Origin: Curvularia sp. ZM96
Lineage: Eukaryota; Ascomycota; Dothideomycetes; Pleosporales; Pleosporaceae
Reading direction: 5' to 3'
DNA: 64,000 nucleotides
Assembly: GCA_022457065.1 (NCBI GenBank)
Contig: JAJGBQ010000006.1
Span: forward strand, 2,666,001-2,730,000
Shown: positions 44,781 through 55,423 of the stretch, piece after piece
How the letters are laid out: each line of letters begins with the position of its first letter
Numbering within the stretch: the stretch's first letter is position 1
The notes under the pieces: model-generated
What the model saw: only the letters and a program-made list of their open reading frames with translations
What the model was told of the DNA's origin: nothing
Database searches by the model: none
Translations under genes and position numbers: made by a program

Positions 44781-46181
44781 ATGCTCGACAGGTCTTTGCC
44801 TCCCTCACTGCTCTCACTGCTGCTTGTTGCAACTCGTGTTTCCGCTATACCCTACAATTTCATAGACAACTATCGCGACCCCGCCCCAGCGCCTCAAGAC
44901 GGCCCTCCTGCTTCATATAACGCTATCCGAGACAAGTCCGTTTTACCTTACGAGATTTGTGGCATCGTCGGCGGCTACGTCCTCACAGTACTTATCTGGG
45001 GAGTCTTGCTCCTCACTGTCGGCAGAAGAATGAGACGAAAAGCACTCGATCCACCCAAGCAGCTGGAGCTGGAACTGGAGAGCAAACCAACAAGACCCAC
45101 CATCAAGACGCCTGGCCTCACCTCACCACCGCTGTCCGCACGCTCGTGGTTGAGAAAGTTCAAGAAGAACGACTCCGTCTCGAGCAATCCTCAGAGTCCC
45201 GTTCTCCAGTCGCCCAATTCATTTGACCAAAAGGTCCTCGACGCCCATCGCGACCAGGCCCAAGCCGACATGGAGCGCCTCTATGCCGCCGTCATGGAGT
45301 TTGACGCCAAGAAGCACTCTGCCAGAGCCAGTGTAGACGAGACCGAGCCTCTTCCGGCGCCCACCGAACGGAGAAGACCATCCGCCATCAGCGTTGCTCG
45401 CCCCCAAGACAACAGCGACAACCCAGTGTCTCCCATCCGGGCCATCTATCCTCCGGGCCACCAAGAAAGACCCACGACCGCATCAAACACCCGTGACCGT
45501 CTCCGCGCAGAACAGCCACCCCCTTCAAGTCCCCGCAGCATTCTCTCCAAGCGCTCACAAACTTCTAACGCTACGACCAGCAGCAAGAATGCGAGATTTA
45601 ACCTCAAAAACCTCCGCATTTCTGGTCCCATCGCAAAGTACCCTGGCGCAGATGCTGATGACGAAGCCCGAAGGCCTCTAACTCCGCGTTTCTACGCTCC
45701 TGGCGCCCCTCCTTCACCCCCGACCCAAACAAACTCCCCAACGTCTCCCTATGATGCCGATGAAAGCCTGGACCAAGTACAGCCGCTACCTCACCCTGCC
45801 CCCCATCGTCGTGGAAGCTCAAACACCTCCAACAACCCTGGCCTTACCATCTCCACATCGCCACCCCCCTCGAGACAAAAGACCTCGTCACCCAACAACT
45901 CTCTCCCTTTCCGATCTTTTGCCGAGCCCCTCAACTCCCCTGGCATCCAAACCACGGTTCTCGACCGCCGCGTTGACAGACTCGCTCTGGGAACCCCCAA
46001 GACCGGTGTTCCGTTTACGCCCTACAGCCCTTATATGCCGTTTACCCCAATTACACCCGTGACGCCGCATTTGACCACGCGCAGGGATCGCAAGATGGAA
46101 AAGAAGAATGACAGCAGGAGACGCAGGGCCGGAGAAGAGCTCGTCCAGTCGCCCAAGGAGATTTTCGGCGATGCCTATTAA
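44781..46181 (+). CDS. Type I membrane protein with a long Ser/Pro-rich cytoplasmic tail, function unknown
   Basis: Intronless, 466 aa from ATG 44781; the frame extends upstream only to a GTG. A signal peptide covers residues 1-23 (SLLSLLLVATRVSA). A short lumenal segment is followed by one membrane helix at about 60-81 (IVGGYVLTVLIWGVLLLTV) and then Arg/Lys-rich positive charge, so the long tail faces the cytoplasm. The tail is disordered, with many SP/TP sites. It ends with a well-formed motif, VPFTPYSPYMPFTPITPVTP followed by a basic helix, that looks conserved. I take it for a widespread Pezizomycotina protein of unknown function. The tail may be phosphorylated; a role in surface sensing or wall signalling is speculation. 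Confidence 0.78.
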   Translation: MLDRSLPPSLLSLLLVATRVSAIPYNFIDNYRDPAPAPQDGPPASYNAIRDKSVLPYEICGIVGGYVLTVLIWGVLLLTVGRRMRRKALDPPKQLELELESKPTRPTIKTPGLTSPPLSARSWLRKFKKNDSVSSNPQSPVLQSPNSFDQKVLDAHRDQAQADMERLYAAVMEFDAKKHSARASVDETEPLPAPTERRRPSAISVARPQDNSDNPVSPIRAIYPPGHQERPTTASNTRDRLRAEQPPPSSPRSILSKRSQTSNATTSSKNARFNLKNLRISGPIAKYPGADADDEARRPLTPRFYAPGAPPSPPTQTNSPTSPYDADESLDQVQPLPHPAPHRRGSSNTSNNPGLTISTSPPPSRQKTSSPNNSLPFRSFAEPLNSPGIQTTVLDRRVDRLALGTPKTGVPFTPYSPYMPFTPITPVTPHLTTRRDRKMEKKNDSRRRRAGEELVQSPKEIFGDAY

Positions 46182-47128
46182 GCATGATTCGTCTTTTGTC
46201 GAGACGGATATGTGTGCTTGTGTTTGTTTATATGATGGGGGTTTGTACATTGCATGTTAGCGATTTCTTTCATCTTTTTTTTCCGCCGTTTCCCGTGCTC
46301 ACTCGCCTATTGGGAAATGGAATGATATGATATTTATACCCAACCTACGTGGATGGGTTTGATGATGACCATTCTTGTACGTATGTACCACCTTTTGTTT
46401 GTTCAGGCTCGACCGTGCCCAGACCAAGCATGCTCTGTATCTTAGCCTTTTTTTTCTCTTTTGTTCAAAAGAGTAACAGTTACTCGACGATAACGAATAA
46501 GATCGTAGATGGTCAATTGAAGTAAGAATATTAGTTTACAAGATGCTTGGTCTTCCGACTATGTCTCGATTGCGAATTTCTGGTTGAGTGTTGCATTACA
46601 TGATTCTGATTTCTCTTTGGTCGAATAACATTCCCTTTCTGTACCCCTATAACTATTGGAAGAGTATCATACACTGTTAATTTCATGCAAAGAGAAAAGC
46701 ATAGTATGATCAGATCATACACGAACCTATTCGGTTCCATCGTCTCTAACTCAAGTTTAGCATTAATCCAGCTGTTAACTTTTCTTTCACCTCTCTGGAT
46801 TTTGCATCATACCGCCAAGTTACTCAGGTTTTCAGACATAGCAGAGCTATTAGCTCTCACTTGCTACTTGGCTTCATTCAAGAGAAGGCATCATATACAT
46901 GCATTGATATGTATCTAAGTTCCATCTATGTCTATCTATTCCCAAACAAACACCAAAATCAACTATTAGCATAATTATGGAGGAAGCTTCTTCGGCACCA
47001 AACCTCCACAATCCTTGCTATCAAATCACAAAATTAAATATCATCCAAAGGCATCTCCGAATGACTAGCTAAGAGATTCACAGAGGTTCTTACTCTTGCA
47101 AGATCCTCATGCTGCAGGCTATGAAAGC
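46182..47128. other. Intergenic, AT-rich
   Basis: About 950 bases of AT-rich DNA with many stops in every frame, between convergent 3' ends. No gene or repeat was recognised. Confidence 0.5.
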
Positions 47129-47875
47129 TTATCGGTGAGCTGGGCAGTCGAGGGTTCCTCCGTTTCCTGTGCAGTGGGAACCGATCATGTAGGCCCACTA
47201 GAAGATACAATTAGCAGGGCCTCCAACCAGATAAATCAGTTTGACTTCACTTACATTTTGGTAGCCTCCATCTCCCCTTCTGACGAAGGTTTTTGGGGAA
47301 CTGAACAAGATGACATCAAAGGTCACATCAGCGCCGACCTTGGCCTTGTATGACACGCTGCTGACGGTCGAGAAGCCAGGACCAGTCAGCGAGTATCCTA
47401 CGTTACACACGACAATGTTAAAGCCAGGGAATTGCCGGTGAGTATCCCTGACAATATCCTGTGTGAATTGCTTGCGGCGCTGCGTTGAAAATTAGCTCAT
47501 GTGACAAAACGGTTGCTGATAGCGATGCGGCACTCACTTCAATGTCGGACTCGATGTTTTCGATAAGCTTCAGGATATTCTCTACGATGCCGTTGATGGC
47601 TCCAGCAAGGCCTGTCTTCTGGCCATCCGATGTCTCGATAATGTTACCGTCGACACGCCCGTCATCGGTAGCACTGAAACAATATTAGAACCTTCTGGAG
47701 ATGACTGTATTCTATCCTCTTACCGTAGTGCCAGACCGTTGCTGGTCACATCACCAATAACAGCAGGTGCATCGATGTCCAAGTGAGGAGTGATGTCGTT
47801 GGCTGCCACTGCAGGGGTAGCCAAGACAGAGGCTCCCATGGAAAGGATGGCAAACAGGGCGGAGATGCGAACCAT
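47129..47875 (-). CDS. Small secreted protein, four exons, with an RGD tripeptide
   Basis: Exons complement(47129..47197, 47255..47479, 47538..47673, 47724..47875) encode 193 aa; donors are GTAAGA, GTGAGT and GTAAGT, with phases 2, 0 and 0, so the structure is well supported. Residues 1-19 are a signal peptide ending near VLATP. A pro-region-like helical part follows (NGIVENILKLIENIE) and then a beta-rich half. Only three cysteines are seen, two of them in the last exon. An Arg-Gly-Asp tripeptide (VRRGDGG) lies just ahead of the last intron. I do not recognise the family. Size, signal peptide and a gene-poor flank fit an effector-like secreted protein, but RGD triplets also occur by chance. 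Confidence 0.82.
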
Positions 47876-49725
47876 TTTAAAGGCTGGATGAACTGATTTG
47901 TTGTGGTTTGTGGAGTAGTGATTATTGGGAGTGTTGAAAGTGAGTGAATGTCAGAGATGCTGAGTGTGTGTGTGTGTGATGACTGAATGTGGGAAGACAA
48001 CAGCCTCCTTAAATATTCTTCTCTTTCCGCTACTCTCGGGTCAGAGCTTGTACCTAACGTCCATCCTCTCGATCTAGTTCACCGACTTTCAAGTACTACG
48101 GGACTTTCCTGGTAACACCGAGATACCTAGTTTGGCTGTTCACTCACATAGAAATCCAGGAACCCCTTTGTGGAGACCTCATTTTCCCAGCTACGACTGT
48201 GGCCAAGCCTTGGTAGTTGACATGTCTCTATCGTGCGACCATGAACAGTCAGATTTTAGCTGACTATACTCTCATCGTACTAGGTCAATCCTGTGTCTTC
48301 TCTCGTTCATCTAGCAGCTAAGACTAAGATGCTCTGGACTGTGCTCAGGGAATACGCCTATGTCGCCGAATCGGGTTTATTCTGCTCACGTCATTCACCG
48401 CTGGTTCTAACAGGTTATCCATTAACGAGGATGCTTGTCACGCGGGTATGAGATGTTCTAGTAGTAGCATCATGGGGTTTTCCGTGCTTGGTCTGGTTGC
48501 AGATAATGGCCGTACATGTTCTAAATAAGCACCAAACTTTGTGCTTTGTGCTGATATTACGAAACGTATCTGTGGTAAAGGGATAACACGCATGTCGCAG
48601 CGAACCTACTTCTCGTAACTGCGTCCATAGAGACTGCACCAGGCCATCGTGCAGTAATTGTCAGTAAGTGACATATGCACTAGCTTGAAGATACATAAAG
48701 CATTTAGCATTCTAGCAAACATCGTGTGGTAGGCTGTATCATGTTCGGACTTGTTTTGTACTAAAGTTGGACGGATGTACATGAGACCTCATTTCCAAGG
48801 ATCTCTAGTATACCTAGCACCCAGACTTTCATACCTGGATTCACACGCTAACATAAGTCTGTTCCAACTAATTCTTTTACAACTAAGAGTATGTGCATTA
48901 TCCTTAGCTCTTACCTGAATTTCATCATCGGTGTAGCCTAGCTCAAAGAATGCTACAATCCGTCTCTACAAGTCTCTGAGGCTGAAGAATGTCTACTCAG
49001 CACTAGTGAAGAACGTGCCATTGCTTCCTCCGAGAAATCACGCGATAGAGGGGAGAGCATGTCCATGGGCAAGAGCGTCGCAATAGTTAGCATGCACTAA
49101 CCTTTGCTTGCAAGAATCTTGACTCAACATAACAAACTTCATGCTGATCCAGGAAATTAGTATCTGTTTATACATATCGTCGATTCTCGATACGCAATAG
49201 CATAAATGTACATCTACTCTCCTTGAGCTTTCATTGTAGGGTGGACTAATGAGATAGAGTGTGGTCGAACTTTCCATGGTTCTGGATCGTTCTAGAGTTC
49301 AAACACTGGTTCATTTAGGGGATGGGCAAGGCTTACCTGACGGAATGTTTAGCCAGAGTAGTATTATTTGAAGTAAGGTAGCTAAGGGATTAGGGCATGT
49401 TTAGTTCCAAGCCCCGTCTTCACCTCATCAGAAATTAATGGATCCGAACACCGACGGAGCCTTGGCGGTGACATCAAATGTAACATAACAAGCTATCCCA
49501 ATCCAAATTGAAATGGGTGGTGCGTGGCTTGTCTAAGGAAGTAAATTGCTATGTATCACTAACTTGTATTAGATGAAACTGCCGTAAGGACTATGACGAA
49601 GTAACTGAAAGAAAAGATAACTACTACCTACTGGTACTATATAGTACTAGTTGCACCCGAAAGCTCTGTAAATCCTCCTTTTTGGGATCCATTAAAGATC
49701 TTCACTATGCACAGCCATCCGAGCC
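47876..49725. other. Gene-poor stretch upstream of the secreted protein
   Basis: About 1.85 kb with only short frames in all directions. It contains the secreted-protein promoter at its left end and the P450 3' UTR at its right end. No repeat element or RNA gene was recognised. Confidence 0.4.
48009..48015 (-). promoter_or_regulatory. TATA-like element of the secreted protein gene
   Basis: TATTTAA on the minus strand, 134 bases ahead of the ATG at 47875. Position fits a fungal TATA box, sequence fit is moderate. Confidence 0.4.
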
Positions 49726-51474
49726 TTAGTCACCTCGATACCTAGCGTTGACCATAAGCGGTGGCTTGACCCAGAGCAAGTACACCTTCTGATCAATCCA
49801 GTTCTCGCTCTCAGGGCGCAACTCAAAGTCAAAGTTCCACAAAAGCTTTGCCAGAATGATGCGCATCTCGTGATTGGCCAAGCTGTATTGCATTGTCAGT
49901 GATTATGTTCATAAATTGATGCTTCCAGAATGGAATAACTCACTTCTGACCGATACAGTTACGCGGACCAGTAGAGAATGGATTGAGAATGTCTTTGCGG
50001 TCGGTATCGTAGCCACTGTCAGGCAGCCATCGTTCAGGAATGAATGATTCGGGATCTTTGAAGTTCAGAGGATTATGATAGGCAGCATACTGAGGGATTG
50101 TAACCCGAGTCTATAGCGATGTTCCGTTAGCTTATCGTCCAATTCTAACCCCCCCCCCTTTTTTTTAGCATACTTACATTTTCTGGTATCCATTCCCCGC
50201 AAATTTGGTTACCTCCCTTGGGAACTTTGCGGAAAAGGGCAGCTGGAACAGGTGGATACATCCTAAAAGCCTCCGATATACAAGCAGCCATGAAAGGTAG
50301 GTGAGACAAGACTTCAAGCGTCAGGTTCTCTTTCTTGACAGCGCGCACCTCTTCCTGGAGTCTCTGCATATGTTGTGGGTGTTTGAGTAAGAGGAACATG
50401 AGGCCAGATAGTAGTGTAGCTGTTGTCTCGGTCCCAGCGACCATGAAAGCGGATGCATCGGCTACCATCAAATGCTTCGGTAGATGGAATTGCTCGCTCT
50501 TCTCCATAACAAGCTTCCAGATGTCGGGCTTCCCAATATCAATACCTTGACTCATTCGGTGCTCCACTCGCTCGGCAGAGTGATCGTAGTGCTGATGCGC
50601 GGCCTTAATGAATGACTTAGGAGTAAGGGCCTTCAACAGATACTGAAGCTCTGGGTACTCAGTCGCCATACGCACAATTGATCCGTTTCGGATACTATTG
50701 AATATCGAAGAAACCCATGGAGTGAACTCTGATTGTTGAAGAAGACCTAGAGGCTCTCCAAACGTTAATTCTGCCATGATGTCGAAGGTGGTACAATTGA
50801 GTAGTTTGCAGACATCCACCCCATTACTTGGAAGGTTAGTTGTCGATTCCTTGATGACCCGTGCTAAGAAGTCGGCGTAGTTGAGGATTAGAGGTTCCTG
50901 CTGCTTCAAAGCTCTGTCGCTAAATGCGTGTGCGTAGATCCTTCGGCGTGGCCTGTGGACCTCCGAAGCGGTCTCTGCAATAAATGATCTATGACCGTGT
51001 ATGTTTTGTGGAACTGATGCTAGATCTTTCAGATTCTCGAGCCGCTTCCCCGTGCCGTAGCCAGTGATATCTTTCCAGGCCTGAGGTGAGATGAATGACA
51101 ATCGATCAGGTCCAATACGCACGATCTCCCCATGCTTTTTATGCAAGGAGTGCTCCCATGCAGCCTCTTGCCCACGGAATAATTTGTAATAGAAGAAAAG
51201 TCCGGTAGTGGCAGCAATCTTGGGGCCAGGATCTTATGTGACTCAGCCGAGTATCGTATCTTGATGAAGGAACTAGACTTACATTTGCGCAAAGGATGGA
51301 AATACAAATTGTAAATGCATGTGATGAGAAATTTGAAAACAGCCTATACTTGGGTCAATAAAGTTTTAAGAGGTGGATTGTACAGCGATATGTACTAACA
51401 AGTGCGATAATCGAGGTCAAAATCGTTGTTATGCCTTTCGTTTGAAGTATACTAGAATGCTGGGAATTCCCCAT
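49726..51474 (-). CDS. Cytochrome P450 monooxygenase
   Basis: Five exons, complement(49726..49882, 49944..50110, 50178..51232, 51283..51343, 51400..51474), encode 504 aa, a normal length. The first two exons supply an N-terminal membrane anchor and the YNLYFHPLRKYPGPK proline-rich hinge. The I-helix motif is AGTETT, the K-helix ExxR is in SEAFRMYP, PERW follows, and the haem-binding loop FSTGPRNCIGQN carries the ligand cysteine. Splice phases all agree. Intron 2 ends CATAAG (an AAG acceptor). The intron at 50111..50177 contains 10 G and 8 A in a row on the coding strand. The sequence resembles the CYP65-type, such as isotrichodermin C-15 hydroxylases, but substrate cannot be inferred. It faces the same way as the dehydrogenase 1.7 kb upstream. 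Confidence 0.92.
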
Positions 51475-53173
51475 GACGGATCTGAAGTCAAGCTGGCAGT
51501 TCAGTCTTGCGGTAGGTAATGCTGAAGAAAAACAATATGAATGTACGAAGAACAATCTCAATATTGAAAAGAAAGACAATTCACATTGCAGTAGGCCATA
51601 ACCAGCGTTAAATAGGTGTCCTTGTTTGAGAGGGTGCAACACACGCAACGTGCATTAGTGTCCATCGCATACTCGCCCAGACTCAATCCACAAGGTAAAC
51701 CGTGCAGTTGTTGTAATTCACTGTGGCGTGCAGATTGAAATCCCGCAAAGCCACAAAAATCTGCAGGCTTGATTGGATGCTCAGATCGTCGGACCATCGG
51801 ACGGTGGCAGATCAGTACTAGGCTTAGCAAGTCGGAGGGTCGGAATCTTGATAGGGAATCCACCTCCTAATTCAATACTAGAATAAATGATCTGCTGTGG
51901 GCACCACGAGATCTCTGAGCCAAGATTGGAGCGTCAATGATAGTGGATGTCGTACAAACCCACAGCATGTTCGGACGAAAAGACTGGAAATGACGTAGAG
52001 TTTCCCTTCGTTCGGCCGAGGGGGTCTAGGCATGCTCGTAGGTACGCAACATGAGCATTGAGCTCGTTATCTGAGCAATCCTATTTGAGTGCCTATAATA
52101 GTTTGCTCAACTTTATACTATATGGCGTACACTACGAATCAACTTTGCACTATGTAATACGATATGAAGGCTAGGGCGGGTAGTCTTTAGCAATCGAGAA
52201 ATTTGGCGTGTTTTGTGGATGCTGGATCATGCGAAGTAACAACCACCTGGTTCCCCGCCTTTTAGTGCTCCACAATTCGGGTAATAGTATGCAACAGACT
52301 CAAGACATTACCTTCTCTCGTAATGCTGAAGACGAGTATTCAGGTGGAGAAACTAGTCTGCACATCCCTGCACTACTATGCTGCGCGTATTAGATGTGAC
52401 GATGAGTTGGTGAGTTGGATGAGAAACTGAAGTCGATGCCTCCATTCAACTTGATGGGAGCGAAGATAGCAAGGGTTTCAAGCTCGTCAACACAGTCCAC
52501 AGTCTTGCTAGTAGAACGGGGAAGAACCCAACAGCTTTGTAAAGGTTGCTGTAGTCTCTGCTTTGTGTTGATGTTGCATGTTCAGTTTTTGTGTCGGCAG
52601 TCGAATTGCAGGCACTCAGTAGTGAGTCAATAGCTAGTGCAAAACACGTCGCATACTTTCGAGAGCACGATCCTCTGTCATAACAACACTGTGTCGTCAA
52701 GAGGGACGTGACGTTAAGCGATACATGCTACAGTCATCAGTACCAAATCGGGTTATTACCGACGACAGAAGCCCCGTAGATTCACCGAATTACTTTCCGT
52801 AGTTGAAAAGCACGAGAGAATTTTAGGAGGTAACATAATTCCAAGATATTCACTACCCACTCTCGCCTTTCGGCAGTGTCCAATCTGCGAAGAACCCCTG
52901 CTTTACTCAAAATACAACAAACCCAGCTTCCTGACACCTTGATCGTCGTGAGTAGTGTTTCAACCACACTGTGGAATGCCTTCTTGGGACCATGCGTTGG
53001 TGGGGAGGTTAGCTTATTTGCGCATAGCAAGAATCAACGACCCTCCATTCCTTGGGTTGTTTTCTTTTTCTTGGCTGCGTATAATGACATCTCGTTTTAC
53101 TCAATTGCCACAAGAAGACGGGAAATTAGTACCGATGTAGTCATATGCATACTCTACTCTATAAAGACTATTA
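51475..53173. other. Intergenic between P450 and dehydrogenase
   Basis: 1.7 kb containing the P450 promoter and the dehydrogenase 3' UTR. Frames such as 52876-53244 (plus) lack domains. Nothing else recognised. Confidence 0.45.
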
Positions 53174-54369
53174 TCACCTTTTCTCTTGCCTGGCTTCTTG
53201 CATGCGCCCTACAGCCTTGTCCATCCCACTCCACCGCCTTATAATATGTTGTACGCCAAACGGAAGCACACCCAGAATCTGGATATACCTTGAGTATAGA
53301 GGTACCGCAATCTCTCCACTGTCACCCTTCTCGATCATGCGAATGATATCCTTGCCGATCTCAGCAGGGGTAACAACGGGCGCGAGAAAGTTGCTCGGTG
53401 TTTTGAGGCCTGCAAACATCTGCGTGCCCATCTGTCCAGGTGTGACAAGAATGGTCTTGATATCCTTTGCGTCGGGGTTCTGTGCGAGTTCGGCGCGCAG
53501 CGACTGATGGAGGGCTAGAAGGGCAGCTTTCGAGGCAGTATAGGCGGAGAGATTGGCTGCGCCGAGATGCCCGAGCACTGAAGAAACGGTAACAATGGTG
53601 CCTCGGCCCTCTTTCAACATGTGCGGTAGAAAGGTGCGGATGGTGTTGAAGTGTGCAAGCGTATTTACACGGAATATCCTGGTTGATATGTCAGAAAATG
53701 CCATTTTCCCCAAGATCTATGCATGCATACTTCTCTACATCTTCAGCGGTTGAGTCGAGGACTGACTTGGCCCGCATAATTCCGGCATTGTTGATGAGAA
53801 TGGTGGGAGCTCCAAGCTGCGATGATTAGCATCCGAATGAGTCTCAGACCGGAGGCAATACATACATCTTCAACAATCTTAGCTGCAGCGGCTTCGACCT
53901 GCTGTGCATCACTGACGTCACACTCGTAGTACACGACGCCCGTATTCTCTGCCACTTCTTCATCCACCTTCTTCGTGTCTAGAACCGCGACGTTCGCATT
54001 GCGCATGCCGTATGTCTCTGCTAAGAGTGCACCGAGTCCTTCGACACCGCCCGTCACCACAATAACCTCTTCAGCCAGATCGACCTCGCGCGGTGGTCCG
54101 AATGCGATGCGGTCGCTAACGAGGCCGAAGATGCCGTTGATTGACATGAGCATGGCCCAGGCTGTAGCGATGCGCATTTCGAGGTTTCCATAGGGCGTGT
54201 ATTGCGCACGAAGGCACAAGACCACAACCCATGATACGAATGGGTGGAAAACGGTGTATCCGAGGACGTACCATATCAGGTCAATGGTAAGGTAGTGGTG
54301 CCAGGGCTCATCCGGACGATCGGAACTCTTTGGCAGTTGAACCGGTATTTCTTTTATCGCTGAAGACAT
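53174..54369 (-). CDS. Membrane-associated short-chain dehydrogenase/reductase (retinol dehydrogenase-like SDR)
   Basis: Three exons, complement(53174..53678, 53731..53816, 53866..54369), encode 364 aa; donors are GTATGT and GTATGC, joined in phases 0 and 2. The N-terminal 100 residues include one or two hydrophobic helices (about 30-90). The Rossmann motif is VVTGGVEGLGALLAE, the NNAG motif is in LINNAGIM, and the catalytic set is S in VSSVLGH plus YTASK (Tyr-x-x-x-Lys). SDRs of this kind reduce or oxidise lipid-like or polyketide alcohols and ketones with NADP(H) or NAD(H). A second ATG lies 12 codons upstream at 54405 and could be the start. It may belong with the P450 as a small oxidation pair; no synthase is present in the window. 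Confidence 0.9.
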
Positions 54370-55423
54370 GGCTGGTATGTCGATACAGGAAGCTTGTTGG
54401 CGCATGGAGAATGGCGGGGCGCGTGTTGGCGCGTATTCGGGGCTTAGGCGCGAGTCAGAAATCTGTACCGGATTTGCGGTGTTAAAGCTAGCGAGGGAGA
54501 AGGAGCAAAGTAAAGACAGGGAGAAACAGTGAGACAATCTCAGAAAGTCCAATACCGAGGGGTGTATACGGGGCCATGGTGTTCTTATCTTGCGGTCGCT
54601 GATGCTGAGGGTTGCAGCGTTTCATGCGCGCCTCAGGTCTCTAGGCCGCTAACCCTCAGAATTCCGAGCCATGTGTTAGTCAGCATTCTACCCCACGAGC
54701 ACGAAATCATACTACTCCTAGATGCTTCTTCGCTTGTGAATTGAATATTTGTGTGGAAAGAAAAACATGGAGGGAATACGTAATACGGATTCTACATCAT
54801 TGCAATTGTAAGTACTCGTGACATTCATTGTTGACTACCGCCAGCACTATCGTCGTCAAAATCCAACTGCACCAAAAGTGCACGAGCGAACAAGACATGC
54901 AGATTCTGACTATATGGCTTAGTCGGAGGAAAAATTTATGGTTAATACCTCTCAATGCGCCTATGTTATCCGTAGAGGAACAAATGACATTACTGAATTT
55001 GTTTGGATGAAGGGTATCTTGCAAATACTCCATAGACAGTGGATTAGGAAAGAATACACAGCTGGAAGTAGGACTGAGGAAGTGCCGCACACAGATATTA
55101 GTTTCTCTGAAATCTCATCAGACTATCACAGGGTATGTCAGGTGGCCACTTCGGGTCTCTCTTACCCTGGATGATTGAGTCTGGCAATTGCAACTCCGTG
55201 CTGGCCTGCACAACGGCAACATCGTCCCAAAATGAGGAAGGCCAATTTTGCGATGGCATTGCTCCTTCCAACATCTCATGATGACGCTTGATTGAGAACC
55301 TCATCGCTGCATTCCGACCCTTTGGTTCCCCACTCTTCTCCATCACGTTCTGACTCTGTCTCTCAGCGAGAATCACTTCTAAACACTGCTCACATCACCA
55401 GCATTCAAAGCTCATCCATCACC
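54370..55423. other. Divergent promoter region (dehydrogenase / Bys1-like)
   Basis: About 1.05 kb between divergent starts. Short frames only; contains the promoters and 5' UTRs of both neighbours. Confidence 0.45.
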
